DNA of 64,000 nt from Pseudocitrobacter sp913778145 (GCA_035726825.1 JALNTX010000009.1:1-64000); one strand, 5' to 3'; shown: positions 24,796 to 33,936, numbered from the stretch's first letter. The notes: generated by a model not told the origin, from the letters alone. A program made the numbers and translations.

Positions 24796-24801
24796 TATAC
24801 T
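24796..24801 (+). promoter_or_regulatory. pncB -10 element
   Basis: TATACT lies with a weak TTCAAT about 16 bp upstream (24774-24779). It predicts a transcript start near 24808, placing the NadR box about 10-30 bp downstream of the start. Confidence 0.4.
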
Positions 24802-24818
24802 CCTGCTAATCTCCCTGT

Positions 24819-24836
24819 TGTTTATTTTACTAAACG
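24819..24836 (+). promoter_or_regulatory. NadR box of pncB
   Basis: TGTTTA-TTTTAC-TAAACG fits the NadR operator TGTTTA-N6-TAAACA with one mismatch. It lies between the candidate -10 and the pncB start codon, as expected for NAD-responsive repression of niacin salvage. Binding is inferred from the motif. Confidence 0.7.
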
Positions 24837-24864
24837 CTCCTGTGAGAGGATGCTATTGCGCACC

Positions 24865-26067
24865 ATGACTCAATTCGTGACTCCTGTTCTGCATTCGTTG
24901 CTTGATACGGATGCCTACAAACTGCACATGCAGCAGGCTGTGTTTCACCACTACTACGACGTAAACGTCGCGGCGGAATTCCGCTGCCGTGGTGACGATC
25001 TGCTGGGCATTTATGCTGATGCCATTCGGGAACAGGTAGACGCTATGCGCTCGCTGACGCTCAGTGATGAGGAATATCACTGGCTTTCCGGGCTGCCCTT
25101 CTTTAAAGAAGATTACCTGACCTGGCTGCGCGATTTTCGCTATGACCCGCAACAGGTGACCGTCACCAACGACAACGGCAAGCTGAACATTCGGCTCGAT
25201 GGCCCGTGGCGTGAAGTTATTATGTGGGAAGTGCCGCTGCTGGCGGTGATTAGCGAGCTGGTTCATCGCTACCGTTCGCCGGAAGAAGGCGTGCCGCAGG
25301 CGCTGGAAATGCTGGAGCATAAACTCGCTGATTTCACGCGCATGACCGCAGACCTTGATATGTCCGCGTTCCGCCTGATGGATTTCGGTACCCGTCGTCG
25401 TTTCTCCCGCGAAGTGCAGGAGGCGATCGTCAAACGTCTCCAGCAGGAGCCGTGGTTCACCGGCACCAGCAACTACGATCTCGCCCGCCGTCTCGACCTT
25501 ACTCCAATGGGTACGCAGGCCCACGAGTGGTTCCAGGCGCATCAGCAAATCAGCCCTGACCTGGCGACCAGCCAGCGTGCGGCGCTGGCGGCCTGGCTTG
25601 CTGAATACCCTGATCAGTTGGGTATTGCCCTGACCGACTGCATCACCATGGACGCCTTCCTGCGCGATTTCGGGCCGGAATTCGCGACCCGTTATCAGGG
25701 GCTGCGCCACGATTCGGGCGACCCGGTTGAATGGGGTGAAAAAGCGATCGCCCACTATGAGAAACTGGGTATCGACCCGCACAGCAAAGTGCTGGTGTTC
25801 TCCGATAATCTCGATTTGCCCAAAGCGGTCGACCTCTATCGTCACTTCTCTTCGCGCGTGAATCTGAGCTTCGGCATTGGTACACGTCTTACCTGCGACA
25901 TCCCTCAGGTAAAACCACTAAATATCGTCATTAAACTGGTGGAATGTAACGGGAAGCCGGTGGCGAAACTCTCTGACAGCCCCGGGAAAACCATCTGTCA
26001 CGACAAGGCATTCGTTCGTGCATTGCGCAAAGCCTTCGACCTGCCCCAGGTCAAAAAGGCGAGTTAA
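24865..26067 (+). CDS. pncB: Nicotinate phosphoribosyltransferase
   Basis: A 400-residue enzyme that converts nicotinate and PRPP to nicotinate mononucleotide, coupled to ATP hydrolysis, in NAD salvage. The family stretches LLDTDAYKLHMQQAVFHHY, MDFGTRRRFSREVQ and GLRHDSGDPVEWGEKA are all present. ATG 24865 (MTQFVTPVLHS) gives exact agreement with E. coli length. The GAGAGG ribosome-like site at 24844-24849 is rather far (15 bases) from it, so a start at the in-frame TTG 24856 cannot be excluded. A NadR operator lies upstream and a terminator follows the gene. Confidence 0.96.
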   Translation: MTQFVTPVLHSLLDTDAYKLHMQQAVFHHYYDVNVAAEFRCRGDDLLGIYADAIREQVDAMRSLTLSDEEYHWLSGLPFFKEDYLTWLRDFRYDPQQVTVTNDNGKLNIRLDGPWREVIMWEVPLLAVISELVHRYRSPEEGVPQALEMLEHKLADFTRMTADLDMSAFRLMDFGTRRRFSREVQEAIVKRLQQEPWFTGTSNYDLARRLDLTPMGTQAHEWFQAHQQISPDLATSQRAALAAWLAEYPDQLGIALTDCITMDAFLRDFGPEFATRYQGLRHDSGDPVEWGEKAIAHYEKLGIDPHSKVLVFSDNLDLPKAVDLYRHFSSRVNLSFGIGTRLTCDIPQVKPLNIVIKLVECNGKPVAKLSDSPGKTICHDKAFVRALRKAFDLPQVKKAS

Positions 26068-26073
26068 TCATCA

Positions 26074-26103
26074 AAGGGAGCCATTCGGCTCCCTTCTTCT
26101 TTA
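26074..26103 (+). terminator. Terminator after pncB
   Basis: A 9-bp stem AAGGGAGCC / GGCTCCCTT with loop ATTC is followed by a T-rich stretch (CTTCTTTAAT), starting 6 bp past the pncB stop. Confidence 0.8.
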
Positions 26104-26233
26104 ATAATTTCTGAATTCTCCCCTTCACAGTGCGAAATCTGCTTGTCTGATGGCGGATGACAGGTAACATAGATACCTCCCTTTTTTAGGGAGCAACTTA
26201 TTCTTTATTGGACAACTTAACAGAGAGACTATT

Positions 26234-27634
26234 ATGAGCGTTGTGCCTGTAGCCGACGTACTCCAGGGCCGTGCCGCCGTTGACAGCGAAGTCACCGTGC
26301 GCGGATGGGTGCGTACTCGCCGAGATTCAAAAGCTGGCTTTTCCTTCCTCGCCGTCTATGACGGTTCCTGCTTTGATCCTGTACAGGCCGTTATTAATAA
26401 TTCTCTGCCCAATTACAATCAGGAAGTCCTGCGCCTGACCACCGGTTGCTCCGTTATTGTCACCGGTAAAGTTGTGGCATCTCAGGGCCAGGGCCAGAGC
26501 TTCGAAATCCAGGCGACCAGCGTGGAAGTGACCGGCTGGGTGGAAGATCCTGACACCTACCCGATGGCGGCCAAACGTCACAGCATCGAATACCTGCGTG
26601 AAGTGGCGCACCTGCGTCCGCGCACCAACCTGATTGGCGCGGTTGCACGCGTTCGCCACACGCTGGCGCAGGCGCTGCACCGTTTCTTCGACGAGCAGGG
26701 TTTCTTCTGGGTATCTACCCCGCTGATTACCGCCTCCGATACCGAAGGCGCTGGTGAGATGTTCCGCGTCTCCACGCTGGACCTGGAAAACCTGCCGCGT
26801 AACGACCAGGGCAAAGTCGATTTCGACAAAGACTTCTTCGGTAAAGAGTCTTTCCTGACCGTTTCTGGCCAGCTTAACGGCGAAACCTACGCCTGCGCGC
26901 TGTCAAAAATCTACACCTTCGGCCCGACCTTCCGCGCTGAAAACTCCAACACCAGCCGCCACCTGGCCGAGTTCTGGATGCTGGAGCCGGAAGTTGCTTT
27001 TGCTGACCTGGAAGATAACGCCGCGCTGGCAGAAGCCATGCTGAAATACGTCTTCAAAGCGGTCCTTGAAGAACGTATGGATGACATGAAATTCTTCGCA
27101 GAACGCGTAGACAAAGAAGCGATTGAACGTCTGCAACGCTTTATCGAGGCGGATTTCGCGCAGGTGGATTACACCGATGCGGTCACCATCCTCGAAAACT
27201 GCGGCCAGACCTTCGAAAACCCGGTTTACTGGGGCGTTGACCTCTCTTCCGAACACGAACGTTATCTCGCTGAGAAACACTTTAAAGCGCCGGTGGTAGT
27301 CAAAAACTATCCGAAAGAGATCAAAGCGTTCTACATGCGTTTAAACGACGATGGTAAAACCGTTGCGGCGATGGACGTGCTGGCCCCAGGTATCGGTGAA
27401 ATCATCGGGGGTTCCCAGCGTGAAGAGCGTCTGGACGTGCTGGATGCCCGCATGGCAGAGATGGGCCTGAACAAGGAAGATTACTGGTGGTATCGCGATC
27501 TGCGTCGTTACGGCACTGTACCGCACTCCGGTTTCGGTCTGGGCTTCGAACGTCTGATTGCCTACGTGACTGGCGTACAAAACGTCCGTGACGTGATTGC
27601 CTTCCCAAGAACGCCGCGTAACGCCAGCTTCTAA
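26234..27634 (+). CDS. asnS: Asparaginyl-tRNA synthetase
   Basis: A 466-residue class IIb aminoacyl-tRNA synthetase that charges tRNA-Asn. The N-terminal OB-fold anticodon-binding domain (about 1-110, with VRGWVRTRRDSKAGFSFLAV) precedes the class II catalytic domain. Motif 2 is visible in TFRAENSNTSRHLAEFWMLE and motif 3 in GFGLGFERLIAYVTG. Length matches E. coli AsnS. It is transcribed alone: a terminator precedes it (after pncB) and another follows it. The start ATG 26234 is preceded by a GAGAG ribosome site. Confidence 0.97.
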   Translation: MSVVPVADVLQGRAAVDSEVTVRGWVRTRRDSKAGFSFLAVYDGSCFDPVQAVINNSLPNYNQEVLRLTTGCSVIVTGKVVASQGQGQSFEIQATSVEVTGWVEDPDTYPMAAKRHSIEYLREVAHLRPRTNLIGAVARVRHTLAQALHRFFDEQGFFWVSTPLITASDTEGAGEMFRVSTLDLENLPRNDQGKVDFDKDFFGKESFLTVSGQLNGETYACALSKIYTFGPTFRAENSNTSRHLAEFWMLEPEVAFADLEDNAALAEAMLKYVFKAVLEERMDDMKFFAERVDKEAIERLQRFIEADFAQVDYTDAVTILENCGQTFENPVYWGVDLSSEHERYLAEKHFKAPVVVKNYPKEIKAFYMRLNDDGKTVAAMDVLAPGIGEIIGGSQREERLDVLDARMAEMGLNKEDYWWYRDLRRYGTVPHSGFGLGFERLIAYVTGVQNVRDVIAFPRTPRNASF

Positions 27635-27651
27635 ATTTCCGCACTTTCATC

Positions 27652-27679
27652 AAGGCCAGCAAACGCTGGCCTTTTTTTA
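27652..27679 (+). terminator. Terminator after asnS
   Basis: A 9-bp perfect stem AAGGCCAGC / GCTGGCCTT with loop AAAC is followed by a run of seven T. It is a textbook intrinsic terminator. Confidence 0.9.
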
Positions 27680-28231
27680 TGCCTTAACGTAAAGCTCCGT
27701 CAATTACCTTAAGGATCAACCCCCTACGCCCTGCAGTTTGTTACATCCCATTTCTGTTAACTTTTATGCACAAAAAATGTGCAAATTCGCGTGGATTTTA
27801 GAATTCCCTGAGTCATTAGCCGTATTTTTAAGTGAAATCGCGAGCAATAAGAAACTTAATTTTAACAATGTCGGCAGATTATTTTTACGCCAATATGAGC
27901 AACAATCATCCTAACAAGCCATTAAAGATAAGAAATTCATATAGATATCCAACAATTCACTAAACATGGCTGAAGCCTGACAGAACTTTGAGTTGCTTCA
28001 CAAAGTTCCTTTATTTTAATAAATTGTTACACATAATTTCTTTTTGTTACCCAATTACGATATTTGTAGCACTTTCAGGCTAGCGAAACGGTGGTTTGAA
28101 TGGAAATATGCCTCTCAGACACAAAAAGACACCAAACTATCATCAATACTTCTGTAAATATTAATTGACAAAAGTTATTGGCGGCAGTGGCGAGTGTCGA
28201 TATAAAAAAAACCTAATGAGGGTAATAAATA
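27680..28231 (+). promoter_or_regulatory. ompF upstream regulatory region
   Basis: About 550 bp without a gene, AT-rich in its first 400 bp. The part from about 28010 to the ATG follows the E. coli ompF control region: tandem TTGTTAC-type repeats (28024-28030 and 28044-28050) in the place of the OmpR F-boxes, the conserved TTTGTAGCACTTTCA block, a -10-like TAGCGA (28081-28086) and a long leader ending GAGGGTAATAAATAATG. The leader around the ribosome site is the part that pairs with the MicF small RNA in E. coli. Individual OmpR and IHF sites cannot be set exactly by eye. Confidence 0.65.
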
Positions 28232-29314
28232 ATGATGAAGCGCAATATCCTGGCAGTGGTGATCCCTGCCCTGCTGGTAGCCGGTGCAGCTAATGCTGCG
28301 GAAATCTACAACAAAAACGGCAACAAACTGGACTTTTACGGCAAAATGGTCGGTGAGCATGTCTGGACCACCAATGGTGATACTGGCAACTCTGATACCA
28401 CCTATGCCCGTATTGGTGTGAAAGGGGAAACGCAAATTAACGAACAGCTGACCGGTTACGGTCAGTGGGAATACAACATGGATGCGTCCAATGTTGAAGG
28501 TTCTCAAACCACCAAAACCCGTCTGGCCTTCGCGGGCCTGAAAGCCGGGGAATACGGTTCTTTCGATTACGGTCGTAACTACGGAGCTATCTACGACGTT
28601 GAATCCGCAACCGATATGCTGGTTGAGTGGGGCGGCGACGGCTGGAACTATACCGATAACTTTATGACTGCACGTACCAACGGCGTAGCCACCTACCGTA
28701 ACTCTGATTTCTTCGGACTGGTTGATGGTCTGAGCTTCGCCGTTCAGTATCAGGGTAAAAACGAAGATCGTAACGTTCAGAAGCAGAACGGCGACGGCAT
28801 CAGCACCTCTGCAACCTGGGCCTTTGGTGAAGGCTTTGCTCTCTCTGCAGGCTATGCGAACTCTAACCGTACTACTGAGCAGAAAAACCAGGCCTTCAGC
28901 GCTGGCGGCAATAAAGCGGAAGCATGGGCAACCTCTGCGAAGTACGATGCCAACAACGTCTATGCCGCAGTCATGTACTCTCAGACTTACAACATGACCC
29001 CGGAAGACGCGGGCTTTGCTAACAAAACCCAGAACATTGAAGCTGTAGTTCAGTACCAGTTCGACTTCGGCCTGCGTCCCTCCGTTGGCTATGTACAGAC
29101 TAAAGGTAAAAACCTGGCCGCTCGTCCTGGCTTCGACGGCGGTACCGCTGACCTGCAAAAATACGTAGAAGTGGGCACCTGGTACTACTTCAACAAAAAC
29201 ATGAACATCTATGCAGCCTATAAATTTAACCTGCTGGACGAAAACGACTACACCGAAGCCACTGGCCTGTCTACCGACGACCAGGCTGCCGTGGGTATCG
29301 TGTACCAGTTCTAA
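28232..29314 (+). CDS. ompF: Outer-membrane porin OmpF
   Basis: A 360-residue trimeric general porin. A 22-residue signal peptide (ending AGAANA) precedes AEIYNKNGNKLDFYGK, and the protein ends with the C-terminal Phe (GIVYQF) that the BAM complex recognises. Sixteen beta-strands are expected. The constriction loop L3 differs from E. coli OmpF: where that protein has PEFGGD, this one reads VEWGGDG, more like the variable form in Salmonella. The asnS-ompF-aspC context and the leader sequence identify it as OmpF rather than OmpC or OmpN. Control by OmpR and MicF is inferred from the conserved upstream region. Confidence 0.93.
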   Translation: MMKRNILAVVIPALLVAGAANAAEIYNKNGNKLDFYGKMVGEHVWTTNGDTGNSDTTYARIGVKGETQINEQLTGYGQWEYNMDASNVEGSQTTKTRLAFAGLKAGEYGSFDYGRNYGAIYDVESATDMLVEWGGDGWNYTDNFMTARTNGVATYRNSDFFGLVDGLSFAVQYQGKNEDRNVQKQNGDGISTSATWAFGEGFALSAGYANSNRTTEQKNQAFSAGGNKAEAWATSAKYDANNVYAAVMYSQTYNMTPEDAGFANKTQNIEAVVQYQFDFGLRPSVGYVQTKGKNLAARPGFDGGTADLQKYVEVGTWYYFNKNMNIYAAYKFNLLDENDYTEATGLSTDDQAAVGIVYQF

Positions 29315-29343
29315 CCAGTACGCCACTTTGTTATATGCACAGG

Positions 29344-29367
29344 AAACAGGGCTTCGGCCCTGTTTTC
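29344..29367 (+). terminator. Terminator after ompF
   Basis: A 9-bp stem AAACAGGGC / GCCCTGTTT closed by a TTCG tetraloop, followed by a short T run, 30 bp past the ompF stop. Confidence 0.85.
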
Positions 29368-29429
29368 CCTATTTCAGCCAGAGAAAAATCGCGACTTTTG
29401 AAAAGGCTCGCGCTTTTCATTGCAAACGG

Positions 29430-29458
29430 TTGGCATTTTGTAAATCTGCCGTTAACCT
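29430..29458 (+). promoter_or_regulatory. Candidate aspC promoter
   Basis: TTGGCA (29430-29435) and TAACCT (29453-29458) are spaced by 17 bp, about 43 bp before the aspC start codon and after the ompF terminator. Confidence 0.45.
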
Positions 29459-29500
29459 GATAGCGGATTTCTCCAAGTCACTCATAAATGGAACCCCGTC

Positions 29501-30691
29501 ATGTTTGAGAACATTACAGCCGCCCCTGCCGACCCAATTCTGGGCCTGGCCGATCTGTTTCGTGCCGACGACCGCCCGAGCAAAATCAACCTCGGGATTG
29601 GCGTTTACAAAGATGAGACCGGTAAAACCCCGGTTCTGACCAGCGTTAAAAAAGCGGAGCTTTATCTGCTGGAAAATGAAACGACTAAAAATTACCTCGG
29701 TATTGATGGTATTCCGGAGTTTGGTCGTTGCACGCAGGAGCTGCTGTTCGGTAAAGGAAGTGAAATCGTCAACGCTAAACGCGCCCGCACGGCGCAAACG
29801 CCTGGCGGTACCGGCGCACTGCGCGTCGCAGCGGATTTCCTTGCGAAAAACACCAGCGCGAAACGTGTTTGGGTAAGCAATCCAAGCTGGCCGAATCATA
29901 AAGGCGTATTCAACGCCGCAGGTCTGGAAGTTTGCGAATATGACTACTATGACGCCCAGAACCACGCACTCAATTTTGATGGTCTGGTTGCCAGCCTGAA
30001 CAATGCTCAGGCCGGCGATGTGGTACTGTTCCACGGCTGCTGCCATAACCCGACCGGTATCGATCCGACGCTGGAACAGTGGCAACAGTTGGCGAAGATT
30101 TCCGCTGAAAAAGGCTGGCTGCCGCTGTTCGACTTTGCTTATCAGGGCTTCGCTCGTGGTCTGGAAGAAGATGCGGAAGGCCTACGCGCATTCGCCGCGC
30201 TGCACGATGAGCTGATTGTTGCCAGTTCTTACTCTAAAAACTTCGGTCTGTATAACGAGCGTGTGGGTGCCTGTACGCTGGTGACCCGCGATGCGGACAA
30301 CGCCGATCGCGCCTTCAGCCAGATGAAATCGGTGATTCGTGCTAACTATTCCAACCCGCCAGCACACGGTGCATCCGTTGTCGCGACGATTCTCAGCAAT
30401 GACGCTCTGCGCGCTATCTGGGAACAGGAATTGACCGACATGCGTCAACGTATTCAGCGCATGCGTCTGCTGTTTGTGAACACGCTGCAGGAGAAAGGCG
30501 CAAACCGCGACTTCAGCTTTATCACCAAACAGAACGGCATGTTCTCGTTCAGCGGCCTGACCAAAGATCAGGTGCTGCGTCTGCGTGAAGAGTTTGGCGT
30601 GTATGCGGTGGCTTCTGGCCGTATCAACGTCGCCGGTATGACGCCGGACAACATGGCGCCGCTGTGCGAAGCGATTGTCGCCGTGTTATAA
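29501..30691 (+). CDS. aspC: Aspartate aminotransferase
   Basis: A 396-residue class I PLP-dependent aminotransferase exchanging amino groups between aspartate or aromatic amino acids and 2-oxoglutarate. The PLP lysine is in SSYSKNFGLYNERVG. Other family signatures are TPGGTGALR, NPSWPNHKGVF, CCHNPTGIDPT (cofactor and substrate binding) and SGRINVAGM with the substrate-carboxylate arginine. Length equals E. coli AspC. It is a single-gene unit between the ompF and aspC terminators and is convergent with gloC. Confidence 0.96.
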   Translation: MFENITAAPADPILGLADLFRADDRPSKINLGIGVYKDETGKTPVLTSVKKAELYLLENETTKNYLGIDGIPEFGRCTQELLFGKGSEIVNAKRARTAQTPGGTGALRVAADFLAKNTSAKRVWVSNPSWPNHKGVFNAAGLEVCEYDYYDAQNHALNFDGLVASLNNAQAGDVVLFHGCCHNPTGIDPTLEQWQQLAKISAEKGWLPLFDFAYQGFARGLEEDAEGLRAFAALHDELIVASSYSKNFGLYNERVGACTLVTRDADNADRAFSQMKSVIRANYSNPPAHGASVVATILSNDALRAIWEQELTDMRQRIQRMRLLFVNTLQEKGANRDFSFITKQNGMFSFSGLTKDQVLRLREEFGVYAVASGRINVAGMTPDNMAPLCEAIVAVL

Positions 30692-30710
30692 GACGGATCA
30701 GCAGCAATAG

Positions 30711-30735
30711 AAAAGGCCGCTTTCGCGGCCTTTTT
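30711..30735. terminator. Bidirectional terminator between aspC and gloC
   Basis: A 10-bp stem AAAAGGCCGC / GCGGCCTTTT with loop TTTC has T runs on both strands. It lies between the convergent aspC and gloC genes. Confidence 0.88.
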
Positions 30736-30739
30736 GCTT

Positions 30740-31387
30740 TTACCAGACAGGCATTTCATCCTGCAGGAACGGGTTGTGCAGTCGCTCATAACCGAGCGTC
30801 GATAGTGGGCCGTGACCCGGAATAAACGTCACGTCATCGCCCAGCGGCAACAGCTTGCGTTTAATCGCGTCGATCAGTTGGCCGTGGTCACCGCGCGGAA
30901 AATCGCTGCGCCCCACCCCGCCCTTAAAGATAACATCGCCGGAAATCAACAGACGTGCCGCATCATCGAAAAAGACGATATGGCCCGGCGTATGGCCCGG
31001 ACAATGCAGTACCTGCAACTTCACGTTACCCACGCTTACCGTTTCGCCTTCATTCAGCCAGCGGTCGGGGGTCAGAGGCTGACACTCTTCGAGGCCAAAC
31101 ATCCGGCTCTGTTGCGGTAACCCCTGCAACCAGAACTCATCTTCTTTTTCCGGCCCAATCACGGGAATACCGTAATGCGCTGCCAGCTCTGCCGCCGCGC
31201 CTACGTGATCGAGATGCCCGTGAGTGAGTAAAATCTGAACCAGGGTAACGCCAGCGGCCTCAACCTGCTCTTTGATTTTTTCTGCATCGCCGCCAGGATC
31301 GACCAGTGCAGCAAGTTTCGTTTGCTCACACCAAATCAATGAACAGTTCTGCGCGAACGCGGTAACCGGAATAATACGATAGTTCAT
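30740..31387 (-). CDS. gloC: Hydroxyacylglutathione hydrolase GloC (type II glyoxalase)
   Basis: A 215-residue metallo-beta-lactamase-fold hydrolase (YcbL), the secondary glyoxalase II of enterobacteria, hydrolysing S-lactoylglutathione in methylglyoxal detoxification. The metal motif THGHLDH has His56, His58, Asp60 and His61; further ligands fall in LHCPGHTPGH, SGDVIF and PGHGP. Length equals E. coli YcbL. The gene follows mepK by about 15 bp on the same strand, so the two are probably co-transcribed. Confidence 0.93.
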   Translation of the reverse strand: MNYRIIPVTAFAQNCSLIWCEQTKLAALVDPGGDAEKIKEQVEAAGVTLVQILLTHGHLDHVGAAAELAAHYGIPVIGPEKEDEFWLQGLPQQSRMFGLEECQPLTPDRWLNEGETVSVGNVKLQVLHCPGHTPGHIVFFDDAARLLISGDVIFKGGVGRSDFPRGDHGQLIDAIKRKLLPLGDDVTFIPGHGPLSTLGYERLHNPFLQDEMPVW

Positions 31388-31402
31388 AAGGCTCCTGTTT
31401 CG

Positions 31403-31954
31403 TTACCAGTGCCGCACCGGCCCGGTATCAATATGCACAAAGTTGCTACGTGGGTAGTATCCTACACCACCTGCGCGCATAGATAACGCGGCTTTGCGAA
31501 TATTGCTTAACGAAACACCTTCAATATGGAAATCCATCGCCCGTCCTTTCGTGTGGTAGCTGTTTTTTGCTACGCCACGGCTATGGGCACGTAATTCATT
31601 ATTCGTGTCAATGGCGCGATAGCCTGAGATTAGCTGTACCGGACGATTAGAGCCTAATAAGCCCTGCAAACGATAAAGCTGGTCGAATAATGAGGGGTCG
31701 ATCGTGGTTATTTTATTCGCACGATAATCACGGAAGAAATGATTGAGTTTTGCTAATTCATCCTGAATATAGCCTCTGCCGTCAAAAAACTCGGCTTTTA
31801 TCAACTCACCCGTATGAAGATTGTTCAGCGTCAGGATCCGCGGACGTGGGGTCGAGAGGGTAGCAAGTGCAGGCGTCGGCAAGATAGCGGCAGCGCCCAG
31901 CGCAGCCCCACCCAGCGCCAGCAGTTTGCGGCGATTAGCGTCAAATTTGTCCAT
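31403..31954 (-). CDS. mepK: Murein endopeptidase MepK
   Basis: A 183-residue exported peptidoglycan hydrolase (YcbK). In E. coli MepK cleaves mDap-mDap (3-3) cross-links. The N-terminus carries a twin-arginine-like signal (NRRKLLALGGAALGAAAILPTPALA), so export by Tat is likely. The zinc-peptidase motifs are SYHTKGRAMDFHI and NFVHIDTG, as in the M15-like (DUF882) family. The frame is open 14 codons further upstream, but ATG 31954 (MDKFDANRRK) matches the family start. Its neighbour ldtD makes the same 3-3 bonds, so synthesis and cleavage enzymes are adjacent. Confidence 0.92.
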   Translation of the reverse strand: MDKFDANRRKLLALGGAALGAAAILPTPALATLSTPRPRILTLNNLHTGELIKAEFFDGRGYIQDELAKLNHFFRDYRANKITTIDPSLFDQLYRLQGLLGSNRPVQLISGYRAIDTNNELRAHSRGVAKNSYHTKGRAMDFHIEGVSLSNIRKAALSMRAGGVGYYPRSNFVHIDTGPVRHW

Positions 31955-32136
31955 GATAATCAGGTCTACAAGTAAATGTGATCGAAATTTATGCACTTCT
32001 GGCGCACGTAGGGCACCTTACCGGGCATTGCTGCCAGCGTCAAGGTGACCATCCCAGGGCAACCCGCGCCACCAGGGCTTTCCGGGGCGAAGGTTGCGAC
32101 ATAGATAGGACCACTAAATTACCTGAACTACTTCAT

Positions 32137-33936
32137 TTATCTGATTAATTGTTCCGCTTTTGGCAGAATTTGTGCGCCAGATCGCGCTGTTACATCATAA
32201 TTGTAAATATCTGTGCGATATTGTGTCTTTCCATCAGCGTCGACAAAGGCGGTGAGGTAATACAAATTCACCGGGATATTCTGGCGGATATTGACGTATC
32301 GCGTATTCCCCTGCTTCAGCGCATCAGAAATTCGCGCATCATTCCATCCGGCATCGCCCAATAGCATGCTTGCCAGTTCAGAGGCTTTATTCACGCGCAC
32401 GCAGCCTGAACTTAACGCGCGGGCGTCTTTCTGGAACAGATTATGGTTCGGCGTATCGTGTAAATAGATGGCATCCGAACTCGGCATATTAAATTTATAA
32501 CGCCCCAGAGAGTTATGCGGACCTGGCGCCTGCTGGAAGCGGAACGGCAGATTCGACGGCGTAATTGTTGACCAGTCTACGCGCCAGGGATCGATGGTTT
32601 CGCTGCTGCTCCAGCCGCGCATCACCGTATAGTTATGACGCTCAAGATAGCCAGGGTCGTTACGCAGTTTCGGCAGAATGTCGTTGCGCGCCAGCGTTGG
32701 CGGCACGTTCCATGGCGGGTTAACCACGACGTTGTTGAGCGCGCTGCTCATCATCGGCGTTTTACGATCCGGGCGGCCAACGATAACGCGGGACGCCAGC
32801 ACCTGATTGCCGTCCTGATAATAGACCAGCGAATAGGCCGGAATATTCACCATGATGCCCGTGGAGAGTTTTCCTGGCAGCAGGCGCAGACGCTGAATAT
32901 TCAGCGCCACCACGCCCGCACGTTCGGCATTGGAAAGATTGAGCGCGTCGCGCGTCGCGCCGCCAATAACACCGTCGCTGCCCAGCCCCTGTGAGGTCTG
33001 GAAACGTTTTACGGCATCCGTGAGAGTACGGTCGTAGAGTTGCGGGCCAGACTTCGCCGTTTTTCTGGTTTGCGCCGATGGGCTAACGGCAGGCTCATCC
33101 CCCGGCAGCGCAATATTCGGCCCGCCGTCGAGCATGCCATGACGCTGTAAGATTTCACGCAGCGCAGGCACATCGCTACTCCACTGCCCCGGACGCAACG
33201 AAGCACCGGCTTTCAGCGTTGGCCAGGGTTTGGTATCGGAGAGCAGCGACAGCAGCGTCTGGTGCATGGTTTCATACTGTGGATGCTGCGGGGCCAGCCC
33301 GTCGATAAACTGCGGTAACGTGCCTTCAGAGAGCGCCAGTTGCCACTGGTTAAGGACGGAAAGCGGCGGCGTCGCCATGGTGTACGGCTTCGCACTGTAA
33401 AGCCAGCGATTACCCTGAACGGGGATACCGCTGATAAAGTGCAGATAGCCCATCAACGCATCAGAGAGCACGACATCCCGCGCCATCCCGCTGACGTTCG
33501 GGTCAGTTAACAGCTCAACCCATTTGGTAAACTGCGGCTGGAAACCGGCGATGGCGACTTCAGCCAATTGCTGCTGAAACGCGCGCACGGCATCGCGATT
33601 CTCCCACATCGGTTTCATATCGCGGGCGGCATAAAGCGTAACCAGCGGGTTCATATAGACTGGCGTATAGCCCGCCGGCAACCATGACTCAATATCCGCG
33701 CGGCTTTTCGCCGCAGCGCCATCGGGGAGCGGTTGCGTTCCCAACAGGTTCGCCATCGCCGAGGCCTGGCTTCCCGGTACCGCCAGCGCAGGCGCGGTTT
33801 CTGCCACCGTGGCGGAACTGTCTGAAGGCACGACTTCTGGCTCATCGGCCAGCGCGTTAAACAGTGGAGCAAACGTCATTGCCAGACACATACTCACGAC
33901 CGACAATCGACGACCATTCTTTTTATTAAGCAACAT
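32137..33936 (-). CDS. ldtD: L,D-transpeptidase LdtD
   Basis: A 599-residue periplasmic transpeptidase (YcbB) that forms mDap-mDap cross-links and can bypass penicillin-binding proteins. A signal sequence (about 1-30) is followed by a scaffold region, a peptidoglycan-binding motif (about 300-340, LYDRTLTDAVKRFQTSQGLG) and a YkuD catalytic domain. In that domain IYLHDTPNHNLF supplies the histidine region and ALSSGCVRV the nucleophile, Cys512. It is about 16 residues shorter than the E. coli protein, mainly before the catalytic domain. It lies between mukB and mepK, with a terminator separating it from mukB. Confidence 0.94.
   Translation of the reverse strand: MLLNKKNGRRLSVVSMCLAMTFAPLFNALADEPEVVPSDSSATVAETAPALAVPGSQASAMANLLGTQPLPDGAAAKSRADIESWLPAGYTPVYMNPLVTLYAARDMKPMWENRDAVRAFQQQLAEVAIAGFQPQFTKWVELLTDPNVSGMARDVVLSDALMGYLHFISGIPVQGNRWLYSAKPYTMATPPLSVLNQWQLALSEGTLPQFIDGLAPQHPQYETMHQTLLSLLSDTKPWPTLKAGASLRPGQWSSDVPALREILQRHGMLDGGPNIALPGDEPAVSPSAQTRKTAKSGPQLYDRTLTDAVKRFQTSQGLGSDGVIGGATRDALNLSNAERAGVVALNIQRLRLLPGKLSTGIMVNIPAYSLVYYQDGNQVLASRVIVGRPDRKTPMMSSALNNVVVNPPWNVPPTLARNDILPKLRNDPGYLERHNYTVMRGWSSSETIDPWRVDWSTITPSNLPFRFQQAPGPHNSLGRYKFNMPSSDAIYLHDTPNHNLFQKDARALSSGCVRVNKASELASMLLGDAGWNDARISDALKQGNTRYVNIRQNIPVNLYYLTAFVDADGKTQYRTDIYNYDVTARSGAQILPKAEQLIR

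Noticed and set aside
28175..29326. A 383-codon open frame opposite ompF, and a 379-codon frame opposite rpsA (51745-52884)
   Set aside because: Both mirror highly biased genes; no ribosome site, promoter or family motif supports them.
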